A stretch of 64,000 nt of DNA from Planctomycetota bacterium (GTDB lineage: Bacteria; Planctomycetota; SZUA-567; H5-PLA8). The stretch is from positions 2,475,201-2,539,200 of the forward strand of contig JABTUM010000001.1 of the NCBI GenBank assembly GCA_015075375.1, written 5' to 3'. The notes under the pieces are model-generated. The model ran no database searches. It was given only the letters and a program-made list of their open reading frames with translations, and was not told the DNA's origin. The translations under genes and the position numbers were made by a program. Positions 42,875 through 51,529 of the stretch are shown one piece after another (the first letter of the stretch is position 1; each line of letters opens with the position of its first letter).

Positions 42875-43993
42875 TCAGGCCTCGTACAACCAATCCAGCG
42901 GCACGCGCATCAACCGCGTCGACGTCCGGCCTTGCAGCACCTCCCGCCCCGTGCTGCAGCGAATCGTGATCCACACCTCGCCGCCCTTGTACATCACGCT
43001 CGGATAATCGATCGAATGCGCCGGATCGAAAGCCAGCAGCTTGCGCCGAGCGTAGGGCCACGAATGGCCCCCGTCGCCGGACAACGCCGCCACGATCGTG
43101 TGCCGCTGACCGTTCATCACATGCCCCAACTCGTAATCGTGCTGATACACCAGCAGCAATTCGTCGCGCCCCGGCACGCGCGTGAGGTTCGCAGGAGCGC
43201 GCGGGCTCAACACCTCCATGCTCCGCGGGCTGCTCCACGTCGCGCCCCGGTCGAACGATTCGCTCCGGAACTGCGTCCCCATGCTCGTGCGCAGCGTCAT
43301 CAGCAGGCTCCCGTCCGCGCGCTCCGCCGCGCTCGGCTCGTTCGCGCCGCCTTCCCCGACGATCCGGCCGCCCGGATACAGCAGCTTCGGCATCTCGATC
43401 CGCGACGGGCTGCGCGTCCACGTCGCGCCCATATCGTCGCTGTACGCCACGCTCGTCTGCGGCCAGTGGTAATCCCAGTTCTCGCTGCCGTGCAGCGGAG
43501 CGATCAGACGGCCGCTCGAATGAACCGTGAAGCGGTCGTGGCAGCCCGTCACGTACCCGCCCGTCCCGACCACCGACGGCGCGCTCCACGTCCGCCCTTC
43601 GTCCTTCGAACTCACGAAATGCCGCTCCGCGGTCTTCACGTTCACGCGAAAGCTGTACAGCATCCCCAGCCGCCCGTCGGGCAGCCGCCGCAGCGCCGGA
43701 CTCATCGCGTTCAAGCCGCCTTCGGGTGATCGAATCAGAATCCGGTCGTCCGCACGCGGCGTCCCGTCGGCCTCGATCGTGCGCCCCCAGATATGCCCCG
43801 CCGCGTTATCGCTCGCCCCCGCGTGCCGGCCGTACGCCAGCAGCACCGTCCCGTCGCGCAGCTCCACGCTGCTCGCTTCGCTGCAACGATGGTACGTCTC
43901 GTCGCTGGGCGCCGCGTCGAGCAGCGGGAAGGCCGTGTACAGCTCCTGAATCGAAGCCAGATCGAGCAGACCGATTTGCGTGGCGGCGGGCAT
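42875..43993 (-). CDS. Sialidase-fold (BNR/Asp-box) protein
   Basis: A 372-residue six-bladed beta-propeller of the exo-alpha-sialidase superfamily. Four Asp-boxes are visible: SSKDEGRTWSAP, SDDMGATWTRS, SFDRGATWSSP and SGDGGHSWPY. An arginine context EASSVELRDGTVLLAYGRHA is close to the start and ITIRCSTG near the end. There is no signal peptide, so it is cytoplasmic or exported otherwise. AAAGGA lies nine bases before the ATG. Such proteins cleave terminal sialic or related acids; the actual substrate is unknown. It runs opposite to the ThuA-like gene, 192 bases away. Confidence 0.85.
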   Translation of the reverse strand: MPAATQIGLLDLASIQELYTAFPLLDAAPSDETYHRCSEASSVELRDGTVLLAYGRHAGASDNAAGHIWGRTIEADGTPRADDRILIRSPEGGLNAMSPALRRLPDGRLGMLYSFRVNVKTAERHFVSSKDEGRTWSAPSVVGTGGYVTGCHDRFTVHSSGRLIAPLHGSENWDYHWPQTSVAYSDDMGATWTRSPSRIEMPKLLYPGGRIVGEGGANEPSAAERADGSLLMTLRTSMGTQFRSESFDRGATWSSPRSMEVLSPRAPANLTRVPGRDELLLVYQHDYELGHVMNGQRHTIVAALSGDGGHSWPYARRKLLAFDPAHSIDYPSVMYKGGEVWITIRCSTGREVLQGRTSTRLMRVPLDWLYEA

Positions 43994-44185
43994 GGAGGTT
44001 GTTCCTTTCGTAACCTATCGGGCTGAATCACTCGGATACTTAACCCTACGCGCCCCAGCATCCACAATAGGAGAGACCTAGCCATTGTAGTAGAAATGTA
44101 ACGTATACGCCGGCCGTAGCCCCGCAGCCCCCGGCCGGGTATCGTGCCTCCAACGAAGCCGACGAGTTCGGGAAGGAGTCCGGCG

Positions 44186-44905
44186 ATGGCCGACTTGCGC
44201 ATCACCGTCTGGAACGAAGGCCGCCACGAACAGAAGGACGAACGCGTCCGGCGCGTCTACCCCGATGGTATCGGCGGAGCGCTCGCGGCGGCGTTGCGCG
44301 AAGTCCCCGCGGCCGTCCTCCGCGCCGCGCGCCTCGACGATCCCGAACAAGGACTCTCCGAAGCCGCCCTCGCCGAGACCGACGTCCTGGTCTGGTGGAG
44401 CCACGTCGCGCACGCCGAAGTCTCCGACGAATCCGCGCGACGCGTCCAGAACCGCGTCCTCGACGGCATGGGCCTGATCGTGCTCCACTCGGCCTGCGAG
44501 AGCAAACCCTTCCGCTTCCTGATGGGAACCACCGGCCGCCTCAAATGGCGCGACGCCGGCGAACGGGAAATCCTCTGGATCGTCAAACCCAAGCACCCCA
44601 TCGTCCAAGGCCTCGACGGCCACTTCGTCATCGAACGCGAAGAGATGTACGGCGAATACTGGGACGTGCCGGAGCCTGACGAACTGATCTTCATCTCCAG
44701 CTTCGCCGGCGGCGAAGTCTTCCGCAGCGGCTGCTGCTGGACGCGCGGCGCGGGCAAGATCTTCTACTTCCGCCCCGGCCACGAGTCGTACCCCACCTAT
44801 TTCCATCCGCAGGTGCGCCGCGTCCTCTGCAACGCCGCGCGCTGGGCCGCCCCCGTCCCCGGCGCCCCGCCCGCCTTCGGCAACCGCAAAACAGGATGGC
44901 TCTGA
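44186..44905 (+). CDS. ThuA-like glyoxalase/GATase-fold protein
   Basis: A 239-residue ThuA-family protein (trehalose utilisation; class-I glutamine-amidotransferase-like fold). MADLRITVWNEGRHEQKDER opens the family, LAETDVLVWWSHVAHAEVSD and GLIVLHSACESKPFRFLMG are its central motifs, and IFYFRPGHESYPTYFHPQVR its C-terminal signature. AAGGAG lies eight bases before ATG 44186. ThuA proteins usually act in disaccharide catabolism, often beside Gfo/Idh oxidoreductases, consistent with the carbohydrate context here. Confidence 0.88.
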   Translation: MADLRITVWNEGRHEQKDERVRRVYPDGIGGALAAALREVPAAVLRAARLDDPEQGLSEAALAETDVLVWWSHVAHAEVSDESARRVQNRVLDGMGLIVLHSACESKPFRFLMGTTGRLKWRDAGEREILWIVKPKHPIVQGLDGHFVIEREEMYGEYWDVPEPDELIFISSFAGGEVFRSGCCWTRGAGKIFYFRPGHESYPTYFHPQVRRVLCNAARWAAPVPGAPPAFGNRKTGWL

Positions 44906-44942
44906 ACCGTATTTCAAAAGCTTTTTCCCCCGAGGCCTGGAC

Positions 44943-44970
44943 CTTTTCCCCTCCTTGCCAAGGCTTGTCA
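44943..44970 (-). repeat. Truncated copy of repeat family A
   Basis: TTTTCCCCTCCTTGCCAAGG then CTTGTCATGG: the left arm of the family-A palindrome, cut off before its right arm. First of four REP-like copies in the 383-base gap 44906-45288, which holds no gene. Confidence 0.7.
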
Positions 44971-44998
44971 TGGCACACATCTTGATGCTGCCATGGCC

Positions 44999-45055
44999 GT
45001 TCGCGTCCCGCCGGGACGCGATGAAAATAGCCCAGCGCTTCAGCGCTGGGACCCG
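44999..45055 (+). repeat. Dispersed repeat family B (long form)
   Basis: GCGTCCCGCCGGGACGC followed by ATGAAAATAGCCCAGCGCTT and the second dyad AGCGCTTCAGCGCT. Two consecutive palindromes, typical of REP pairs. Confidence 0.85.
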
Positions 45056-45071
45056 AGCGCTGCTCTAATCC

Positions 45072-45100
45072 GTTCGCGTCCCATAGGGACGCGATGAACG
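45072..45100 (+). repeat. Dispersed repeat family B (short form)
   Basis: GTTCGCGTCCCATAGGGACG then CGATGAACG, with the first palindrome only, 17 bases after the long copy. Confidence 0.8.
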
Positions 45101-45130
45101 TACGCCGCGCGGCTCTAGGCATGCCGGTGC

Positions 45131-45220
45131 CGTTTCCCTTCCTTGCCAAGGAGGGCTTGTCGCGCCGTAGCGCAGCGAAGGCGGAGTAGGGGAGGTGATC
45201 GAACAAATCGCGCGAAGCGC
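45131..45220 (-). repeat. Dispersed repeat family A (long form)
   Basis: CGTTTCCCTTCCTTGCCAAG, an insert CTTGTCGCGCCGTAGCGCAG, then GGGGAGGTGATC and CGCGCGAAGCGC. The insert is shared with the copy at 54958 and is absent from the copies at 37617 and 62229, defining two subtypes. Confidence 0.8.
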
Positions 45221-45288
45221 TATCCTTATGGGTAGGCCGTTTCGAAGCGCAACGCTGGACCAAACCCGAAGACAAGGCTGCTAGAGCG

Positions 45289-47349
45289 ATGGCGCCAGAC
45301 TCCGCCGGCCTCGACACCCTCCTCGCCCGCCTCGAAACCTGGTGGCGCCCCGCCGATCCCGAGCGCCTCGCCGAACAGATCCGCGAAGCCGACGCCGCGG
45401 CCGCCGCGCAAGCCGCCGACGGCTCCTGGCCCGACATCGAATACGCCTGCGCGTCAATGGTGGCCTGGAAAACGCAGACCCATCTGCGCCGCCTCTGCGC
45501 CCTCGCCGTCGCGCTGCGCTTCGAAGCCGATACGCGCCGCGAGGCCCGCCTCCACGCCGCGCTCCGCGCACTCGACTACTGGACCGCTCACGATTTCGAG
45601 AACAAAGCAAGCTGGTGGTGGACCCAGATCGGCGCGCCGATGGCCATGGCCCAAGCCCTCGTCCTGCTGCGCCGCGAACTCGATCCCGAACGCCTCCGCG
45701 CGGGCCTGCGCACCGTCGCGCGCAGCCACTTCGAAACCCGCGTCGGCGAACGCACCGTCCGCTGGACCGGCGCGAACCTCTCGTGGATGGCCGGCATCCG
45801 GCTCGTCGGCGGAGCCCTCGAGCGCGACGCCGAAAAAGTCGCCGCGTGCTTCGAACGCCTTTACGCCGAGATCGTCGTCGCTCCGCTCGGCGCCGAAGGA
45901 CTCCAGGCCGACTTCAGCTTCCACCAGCACGGCCCGCTCCTGTACATGGGCGGCTACGGCGTCGCCTTCATGCAAGACGGCCTGCGCGCCGCGTACCTCG
46001 CCCACGGCACGCGCTTCGAAATGCCGCGCGAAACCTTCGACCGCCTCGCCGCCTATGTCCTCGACGGCCAGCAGTGGACCGTCCGCGGCCGCGTCTTCGA
46101 TTACGGCGTCACCGGCCGCGAACTCACCCGCACCGGCAAGGACGCGCTGCCGCTCCTTCCCGCGCTGCGCCGCATCGCCGAACTCGGCGTGCCCCGCCGC
46201 GCCGAATTTGCCGGCTTCGCCGCGCGCCTCGAGGGCGATCCCCAAGTACCCCCGCTCACCGGAAGCAAACACTTCTGGCGCAGCGATTACACCGTCCACC
46301 ACCGCCCCGCCTTCTTCGCCTCCGCGCGCACGCACTCTTCGCGCACCAAGAACACCGAACTCTGCAACGGCGAAGGCCTGCAATCGCACCTGCTCGCCGA
46401 CGGCGCGACCTTCATCCTGCGCGACGGCGAAGAGTACCGCGAAATCTTTCCCGCCTGGGACTGGAAGCGCGTGCCCGGCGTCACCGCCCTCCACGCCCCC
46501 GATCCGCTCGACCCCAAGCAGGTCGGACGCAACGGACCGAACCCTTGGGCCGGCGGCGTCAGCGACGGAAGGTCCGCCGTCGCCACCCTGCGCCTCGAAC
46601 GCGGCGCGCTGAGCGTCCTGCGCGCGTGGGTCTTCCTCGACGACGGCTTCGTCGCCCTCGGCGCGGGACTCGCCTGCGCCGAACCGCATCCCGTCCGCAC
46701 CAGCCTCAACCAGTGCCTTCTGCGCGGACCCGTCTACGCCGGCGATCTCGCCCAGGCGCTGCCCCACGGCGAGCACGACCTCGCCGCCGCGCGCTGGCTC
46801 TGGCACGACGGCATCGGCTACGTCCCCCTCGCGCCCACCGCCTGGCGCGCGATCCTCGGGCCCCAGACCGGCAGTTGGCAAGCCATCAGCGAAGCCAAAT
46901 CGCCGCAGCCCGTCACGCACGCAGTCTTCGGCGCCTGCCTCGAACACGGCCGCGCCCCGCGCGATACCTGCTTTGCGTATGCCGTCCGGCCGGGCCTCGA
47001 ACCCGCCGCGCTGGACGCCTGGGCCGCCGCTCCGCCCTGGCGAATCCTCGAGAACTCCACGCAGCGCCAAGCCGTCTTCGATCCCCGCGCGAAGCTCCTC
47101 GCCGCCGTCTTCCACGCGCCCGGCGCCCTCGACGCGCCCGAAGGCTGGCGCCTCCGGGCCGATCGCCCCTGCGTCGCCCTCCTCCGCGAAACGCCGGACG
47201 GCCTGCGCCTCACCGTCGCCCAACCCGCGCAAGAATCCGGTACGCTCCGCCTCGCCCTCGACCGGCCGAACGCCAACGCGCAAACGGTACGCGAACTGAA
47301 CCTGCCCGATGGCCTGGACGCCGGCCGCGGCGTCACCGTGGCGTGGTAA
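45289..47349 (+). CDS. Polysaccharide lyase family 8-like enzyme
   Basis: A 686-residue protein with the two-domain PL8 architecture: an alpha/alpha toroid (about 1-320) and a beta-sandwich C-terminal part. Characteristic stretches are ASWWWTQIGAPMAMAQALVL, WTGANLSWMAGIRLVGGALE, ADFSFHQHGPLLYMGGYGVA (catalytic His and Tyr) and RTKNTELCNGEGLQSHLLAD (Arg, Asn, Glu). These enzymes beta-eliminate uronate-containing chains such as hyaluronan, chondroitin or xanthan. No signal peptide is visible, unusual for the family, so either the start is missed or it acts on imported oligosaccharides. A weak AAGG site precedes the ATG. Confidence 0.85.
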   Translation: MAPDSAGLDTLLARLETWWRPADPERLAEQIREADAAAAAQAADGSWPDIEYACASMVAWKTQTHLRRLCALAVALRFEADTRREARLHAALRALDYWTAHDFENKASWWWTQIGAPMAMAQALVLLRRELDPERLRAGLRTVARSHFETRVGERTVRWTGANLSWMAGIRLVGGALERDAEKVAACFERLYAEIVVAPLGAEGLQADFSFHQHGPLLYMGGYGVAFMQDGLRAAYLAHGTRFEMPRETFDRLAAYVLDGQQWTVRGRVFDYGVTGRELTRTGKDALPLLPALRRIAELGVPRRAEFAGFAARLEGDPQVPPLTGSKHFWRSDYTVHHRPAFFASARTHSSRTKNTELCNGEGLQSHLLADGATFILRDGEEYREIFPAWDWKRVPGVTALHAPDPLDPKQVGRNGPNPWAGGVSDGRSAVATLRLERGALSVLRAWVFLDDGFVALGAGLACAEPHPVRTSLNQCLLRGPVYAGDLAQALPHGEHDLAAARWLWHDGIGYVPLAPTAWRAILGPQTGSWQAISEAKSPQPVTHAVFGACLEHGRAPRDTCFAYAVRPGLEPAALDAWAAAPPWRILENSTQRQAVFDPRAKLLAAVFHAPGALDAPEGWRLRADRPCVALLRETPDGLRLTVAQPAQESGTLRLALDRPNANAQTVRELNLPDGLDAGRGVTVAW

Positions 47350-47440
47350 GCTCGCCGTCGCCGGATGCCACGCAGGGGCAATAGAAGTAGCAGGAGGTAA
47401 ACGCGCCCTGGCCGGATGCCGCGGAGCGGCAAAGGAAATG

Positions 47441-47526
47441 AGCCGGGGGTAAGCGCGCTCTTGAGCGCGCGCCACCCCCGGTACGCATCCTTAAATGGTG
47501 TGCGCACCCCGGCAGGGGTGCGAGGA
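47441..47526 (+). repeat. Dispersed repeat family C
   Basis: AGCCGGGGGTAAGCGCGCTC, then TTGAGCGCGCGCCACCCCCG, and a second dyad GCACCCCGGCAGGGGTGC. A near copy lies at 56656-56745. This copy sits in the 288-base gap between two convergent genes and, with its stable stems, could serve as a bidirectional terminator. Confidence 0.85.
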
Positions 47527-47637
47527 AAAGTTGCGCAAGCTCCTCGCGGCCATCGCTTCGCCCGCGCGCCGATGCGCCCAGTGTCCACTTTTTGTGAGGA
47601 AGGTCAGCAATCGCGTCGTGACCGTTTGCCGTTTATT

Positions 47638-50600
47638 TCACGACGCCCGCCGCCGCCACGCCGGCTCCGCCGGACGCTTCGGCTTCGTCCCCTCGCCCAG
47701 CACGCGCAGACTCCCGCGCGGCAAAATCTCGCGCAAGCCCGCGAACAACTCGGGGCTCGGCTTCACCCGCACGTCCTCCCCCGCCTGCACCACCACCTGC
47801 GCCGGCGCGCCGCCCGCCACGTCCACTTCCACCTGGAACCAGACCGCGCTGCGGCCCGGATGCGCCTGAATCAGCCCCGCCAGCGACTCCAGCCGCTGCG
47901 CGAACGCCTTGGCCGCCTGCTTCGCCTCGCCCTTCGCCGGAACGCTCGCCGGCTTCCCGTTCGCGCGCGCCTGCGCCTGAGCCGGAAGCAGCGCCTCGTC
48001 CTCGCGCAGCGTGATCACGATCGAACCCAGAAACCGCCGCACCGCGTCCTCCACGGTCATCAGCTCGTCGGCCATGATCGTCAACTCGCCGCCGCCCATC
48101 TCGCTGCGCTTCAACCGCCCGCGGAAAAACAGAATCCGGTCCGGCTGGATCAGCTCCCGGTATTTCGTGTACGTTTTCGGGAAAATAACCGCCTGAATGC
48201 TCCCGTTCTCCCAGTCTTCCAGGTCCAGCACCGCCATCTTCTCGCCCGTCGCCCGCGTCTGCTTCGGCTGCACCGCGTTCACGTACGCGCCTAGAATCAC
48301 CTCCAGCCCGTCGTCCAGGTCCGCCAGCTTGCGGCAGCTCGCCGACGATATCCCCGCCACGATCTCGCGCACGTCCGCCAGCGGATGCCCCGAAAAATAG
48401 AACCCCAGCACCTTCTTCTCTTCCTCCAGCCGCTGCGGTTCCGGCCACTCCGGCACATCCGGCAGCTTCCGCTTCGCCGCGCCCAGTTCCTCGCCGCCGC
48501 CGAACAGATTGCTCTGGCCGCTATCCCGGTCGCGCCGAGCCGAGGCCCCCGCGGCCATCGCGTCTTCCAGCGCCGCCACGAGCTGCGCGCGCCCGCCCCC
48601 TTCGGCCAGATTGTCGAACGCGCCGCCGCGGATCAGCCCTTCCACGCAGCCCTTGTTCGCCAATTTCCCGTCGATGCGCTCGCAGAATTCGTACAGATCC
48701 TTGAACGGACCGTTCGCCTTACGCTCCGCCTCCAGCGCCTCCACCGCCTTCGTACCCACGCCCTTCATCGCCGCCAGCGACAAGCGCAGCGTCTTGTCGT
48801 TCTCGATCCCGAAATGCACCCCGCTCACGTTCACGTCCGGCCCCAGCACCTCCAGCCCGATCCGCCGCGCTTCTTCGATGTAACTCACCACGTCGTCCGT
48901 GCTGCCCTGGTTCAGGCTCAGCAGCGCCGCCATGTATTCCGCCGGATAATTGGCCTTCAAATACGCCGTCTGGTACGCCACGAACGCATACGCCGCGCTG
49001 TGCGATTTGTTGAAGCCGTACTCCGCGAACTTCGCGATCAGATCGTACAGCTCCCGCGCCTTCTCCTTCGGGATCCCGTTCTTCGCGCAGCCGTCGGCGA
49101 AAAGCTGACCGTACTTCTCCATGATGTCCTTCTTCTTCTTGCCCATCGCCTTGCGTAATTTATCCGCTTCGCTCAGCGAGAATCCGCCCAGCAAGTTCGC
49201 GATCTGCATCACCTGTTCCTGGTACACGATCACGCCGTACGTGTCCTTCAGGATCGGCTCCAGCTCCGGCACCAGATATTCCAGCGGCTCACGCCCGTGC
49301 TTGCGGTTGATGAACGTCGGAATGTTCTGCATCGGGCCCGGACGGTACATCGCGTTCAGCGCGATCAGATCCTCCAGGCAGTCCGGACGCGCCTCCGTCA
49401 GCATCCGCACCATCCCGTCCGACTCGAACTGAAAGACGCCCTTCGCCTCGCCCCGCGCCAGCATCGCGTACGTCGCCTGGTCGTCCAGCGGCAGCTTGTC
49501 CAGATCGATGTCTATTTCGCGCCGCTCTTTGATGAAATGCTTGGCCAGATCCAGAATCGTCAGGTTCTGCAGGCCCAGAATATCGATCTTCAGCAGCCCC
49601 ACGCTGTCGATATGAGCCATCTCGTACTGCGTCAGCAGCGCGCCGTCTTTGTCCCGGTACAGCGGGCAATACTCGGTGATGTCCTTGTCCGCGATCACGA
49701 TCCCCGCCGCGTGCCGCCCCGGATTGCGCGCCAGCCCCTCGATGCGCCGGGCCAGATCGATCAGCTTCCGCGTCCGCTCGTCGCTCTCGTACAAATTCTT
49801 CATGTCCGGCTCGTCGTCGACGACATGCACCGCGTCGTCCTCGCCGCTGCGCGGCTGCAGCGTCACCTTCTTCCCGGGCAGCATCGGGATCATCTTCGCG
49901 ACCTTGTCCACCTCCGGCAGCGGCCAGTCCATCACCCGCCCCAAATCGCGCACGCTCGCCTTCGCCGCCATCGTGTTGAACGTGATGATCCCCGCCGTGC
50001 AGTCGCGCCCGTACGTGTCCTGCACGTAATCGATCACTTCCGCCCGGCGAGCGGGACAGAAGTCGATGTCGATGTCCGGCATCTCGTTGCGGCCTTCGTT
50101 CACGAATCGCTCGAAGAGCAGGTTGTAGCGCAGCGGATCGAGGTTCGTGATCCCCAGCGCGTACGTCGCGATCGAACCCGCCGCGCTTCCGCGCCCCGGC
50201 CCGACCGGAATGCCCTTCTTCTCGCGCGCCGTGTGAACGATGTCCCAGACGATCAGCAGATAGCCGATGAAGCCCATCTTCTGCAGCACGCGCAGCTCTT
50301 CCTCGGCCCGCGCCTTCACTTCGGCCGGCAGCTTGGCCCCGTAGCGCTTCTTCAAGCCCGCGTAAACCAGCTCGCGGAAATACTCCGCCTCGTCCCGCCC
50401 GTCCGGAATCCGGTACTTCGGGAAGTGGTAGTCCCCGAACGCCAGCTTCACGTTGCAGCGCTCGGCGATCTCCAGCGTGTTCGTCAGCGCCTGCGGAACG
50501 TCCTTGAACAGCACCGCCATTTCTTCGCTCGATTTAAGATAAAATTCGCTGCACGCGAACTTCAGGCGGTTCGTGTCCCCGATCAGCTTTCCCGTCCCGA

Positions 50601-51354
50601 TGCACAGCAGCGCGTCGTGAGCCTCCGCGTCGTCGCGGCTCGTGTAGTGCGAATCGTTCGTCGCGATCACCTTCCCGCCCAGTTCCTTGGCGAGCTTCAA
50701 GACCGCCTCGTTCACCTTCTTCTGCAGCCGGAAAAGGTTCTGAACCTCCTCGTCGTGCGGATGCTGGTCCGCGATCGCGCCGCATTGATTCTGCAATTCG
50801 AAGTAGAAATTCTCCTTGCCCACGATCTCCATGTAGCGACCGGCCAGCTTCTTCGCCGCTTCGTAATCCTTGTGCAGGATCGCGTTCGGCACCTCGCTGC
50901 CCAGGCACCCGCTGCTCGCGATGATCCCCTTCCCGTATTCGTCCAGCAGATCCAGATCGATCCGCGGATGCATGTAGAAGCCTTCGGCGTACGCCTTGCT
51001 CGAAAGCTTCATCAGATTCTTGTAGCCCGCGTCCGTCGCCGCCCAAAGCAGGCAGTGGTGGTCGTACTCCCCGTCCACCTTCTCGCGCTTCGTCCGCGAT
51101 TCGCCGTCGGGCACGACGTACGCCTCCATGCCCAAAATCGGCTTCACTTCCGGCTCGCCCTTCTCCTTCGCCGCCTTGTTCAACTCCTCCGCCGTCTTGT
51201 AAAACTCGATCACCCCGAACATGTTCCCGTGATCGGTGATCGCCACCGCCGGCTGCTTCATCTTCCGCGCGCGCTGCAGCAAATCCTTGATCCGCGAGGC
51301 GCCGTCCAGCAGCGAGTACTGCGAATGCGCGTGCAAATGGCAGAAGTCGGGCAT
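47638..51354 (-). CDS. dnaE: DNA polymerase III alpha subunit
   Basis: A 1238-residue replicative polymerase catalytic subunit. The PHP domain opens with FCHLHAHSQYSLLDGASRIK and AITDHGNMFG, the palm aspartates are in NEMPDIDIDFCPARR and its surroundings, the finger region has FNKSHSAAYAFVAYQTAYLK, and an OB-fold (about 1015-1110, VILGAYVNAVQPKQTR) precedes a C-terminal tail. Length and DnaE1-type order match. The C-terminus after the OB-fold is basic and shorter than in some homologues. It is the only core-replication gene in the window and has no obvious operon partner. Confidence 0.96.
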   Translation of the reverse strand: MPDFCHLHAHSQYSLLDGASRIKDLLQRARKMKQPAVAITDHGNMFGVIEFYKTAEELNKAAKEKGEPEVKPILGMEAYVVPDGESRTKREKVDGEYDHHCLLWAATDAGYKNLMKLSSKAYAEGFYMHPRIDLDLLDEYGKGIIASSGCLGSEVPNAILHKDYEAAKKLAGRYMEIVGKENFYFELQNQCGAIADQHPHDEEVQNLFRLQKKVNEAVLKLAKELGGKVIATNDSHYTSRDDAEAHDALLCIGTGKLIGDTNRLKFACSEFYLKSSEEMAVLFKDVPQALTNTLEIAERCNVKLAFGDYHFPKYRIPDGRDEAEYFRELVYAGLKKRYGAKLPAEVKARAEEELRVLQKMGFIGYLLIVWDIVHTAREKKGIPVGPGRGSAAGSIATYALGITNLDPLRYNLLFERFVNEGRNEMPDIDIDFCPARRAEVIDYVQDTYGRDCTAGIITFNTMAAKASVRDLGRVMDWPLPEVDKVAKMIPMLPGKKVTLQPRSGEDDAVHVVDDEPDMKNLYESDERTRKLIDLARRIEGLARNPGRHAAGIVIADKDITEYCPLYRDKDGALLTQYEMAHIDSVGLLKIDILGLQNLTILDLAKHFIKERREIDIDLDKLPLDDQATYAMLARGEAKGVFQFESDGMVRMLTEARPDCLEDLIALNAMYRPGPMQNIPTFINRKHGREPLEYLVPELEPILKDTYGVIVYQEQVMQIANLLGGFSLSEADKLRKAMGKKKKDIMEKYGQLFADGCAKNGIPKEKARELYDLIAKFAEYGFNKSHSAAYAFVAYQTAYLKANYPAEYMAALLSLNQGSTDDVVSYIEEARRIGLEVLGPDVNVSGVHFGIENDKTLRLSLAAMKGVGTKAVEALEAERKANGPFKDLYEFCERIDGKLANKGCVEGLIRGGAFDNLAEGGGRAQLVAALEDAMAAGASARRDRDSGQSNLFGGGEELGAAKRKLPDVPEWPEPQRLEEEKKVLGFYFSGHPLADVREIVAGISSASCRKLADLDDGLEVILGAYVNAVQPKQTRATGEKMAVLDLEDWENGSIQAVIFPKTYTKYRELIQPDRILFFRGRLKRSEMGGGELTIMADELMTVEDAVRRFLGSIVITLREDEALLPAQAQARANGKPASVPAKGEAKQAAKAFAQRLESLAGLIQAHPGRSAVWFQVEVDVAGGAPAQVVVQAGEDVRVKPSPELFAGLREILPRGSLRVLGEGTKPKRPAEPAWRRRAS

Positions 51355-51529
51355 GGGAGCGGCCTCGGAATCGCGTGAGCGGAGCGAACTAAAATCGAGC
51401 CCAGTTTAACAATCGCGGCGAGTGTCGCACACTGCCGGAAGCACGCATTCGAGGAAGATCGAAAAGTTTGGGCTCAAAAATTGTTTTGCACAGGTACTGC
51501 ACCGGCTTCTGCACCGGTTTTCCAAGCCC

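Noticed and set aside
45454..47475. 673-residue minus-strand frame opposite the PL8 lyase
   Set aside because: Antisense shadow of a well-supported enzyme.
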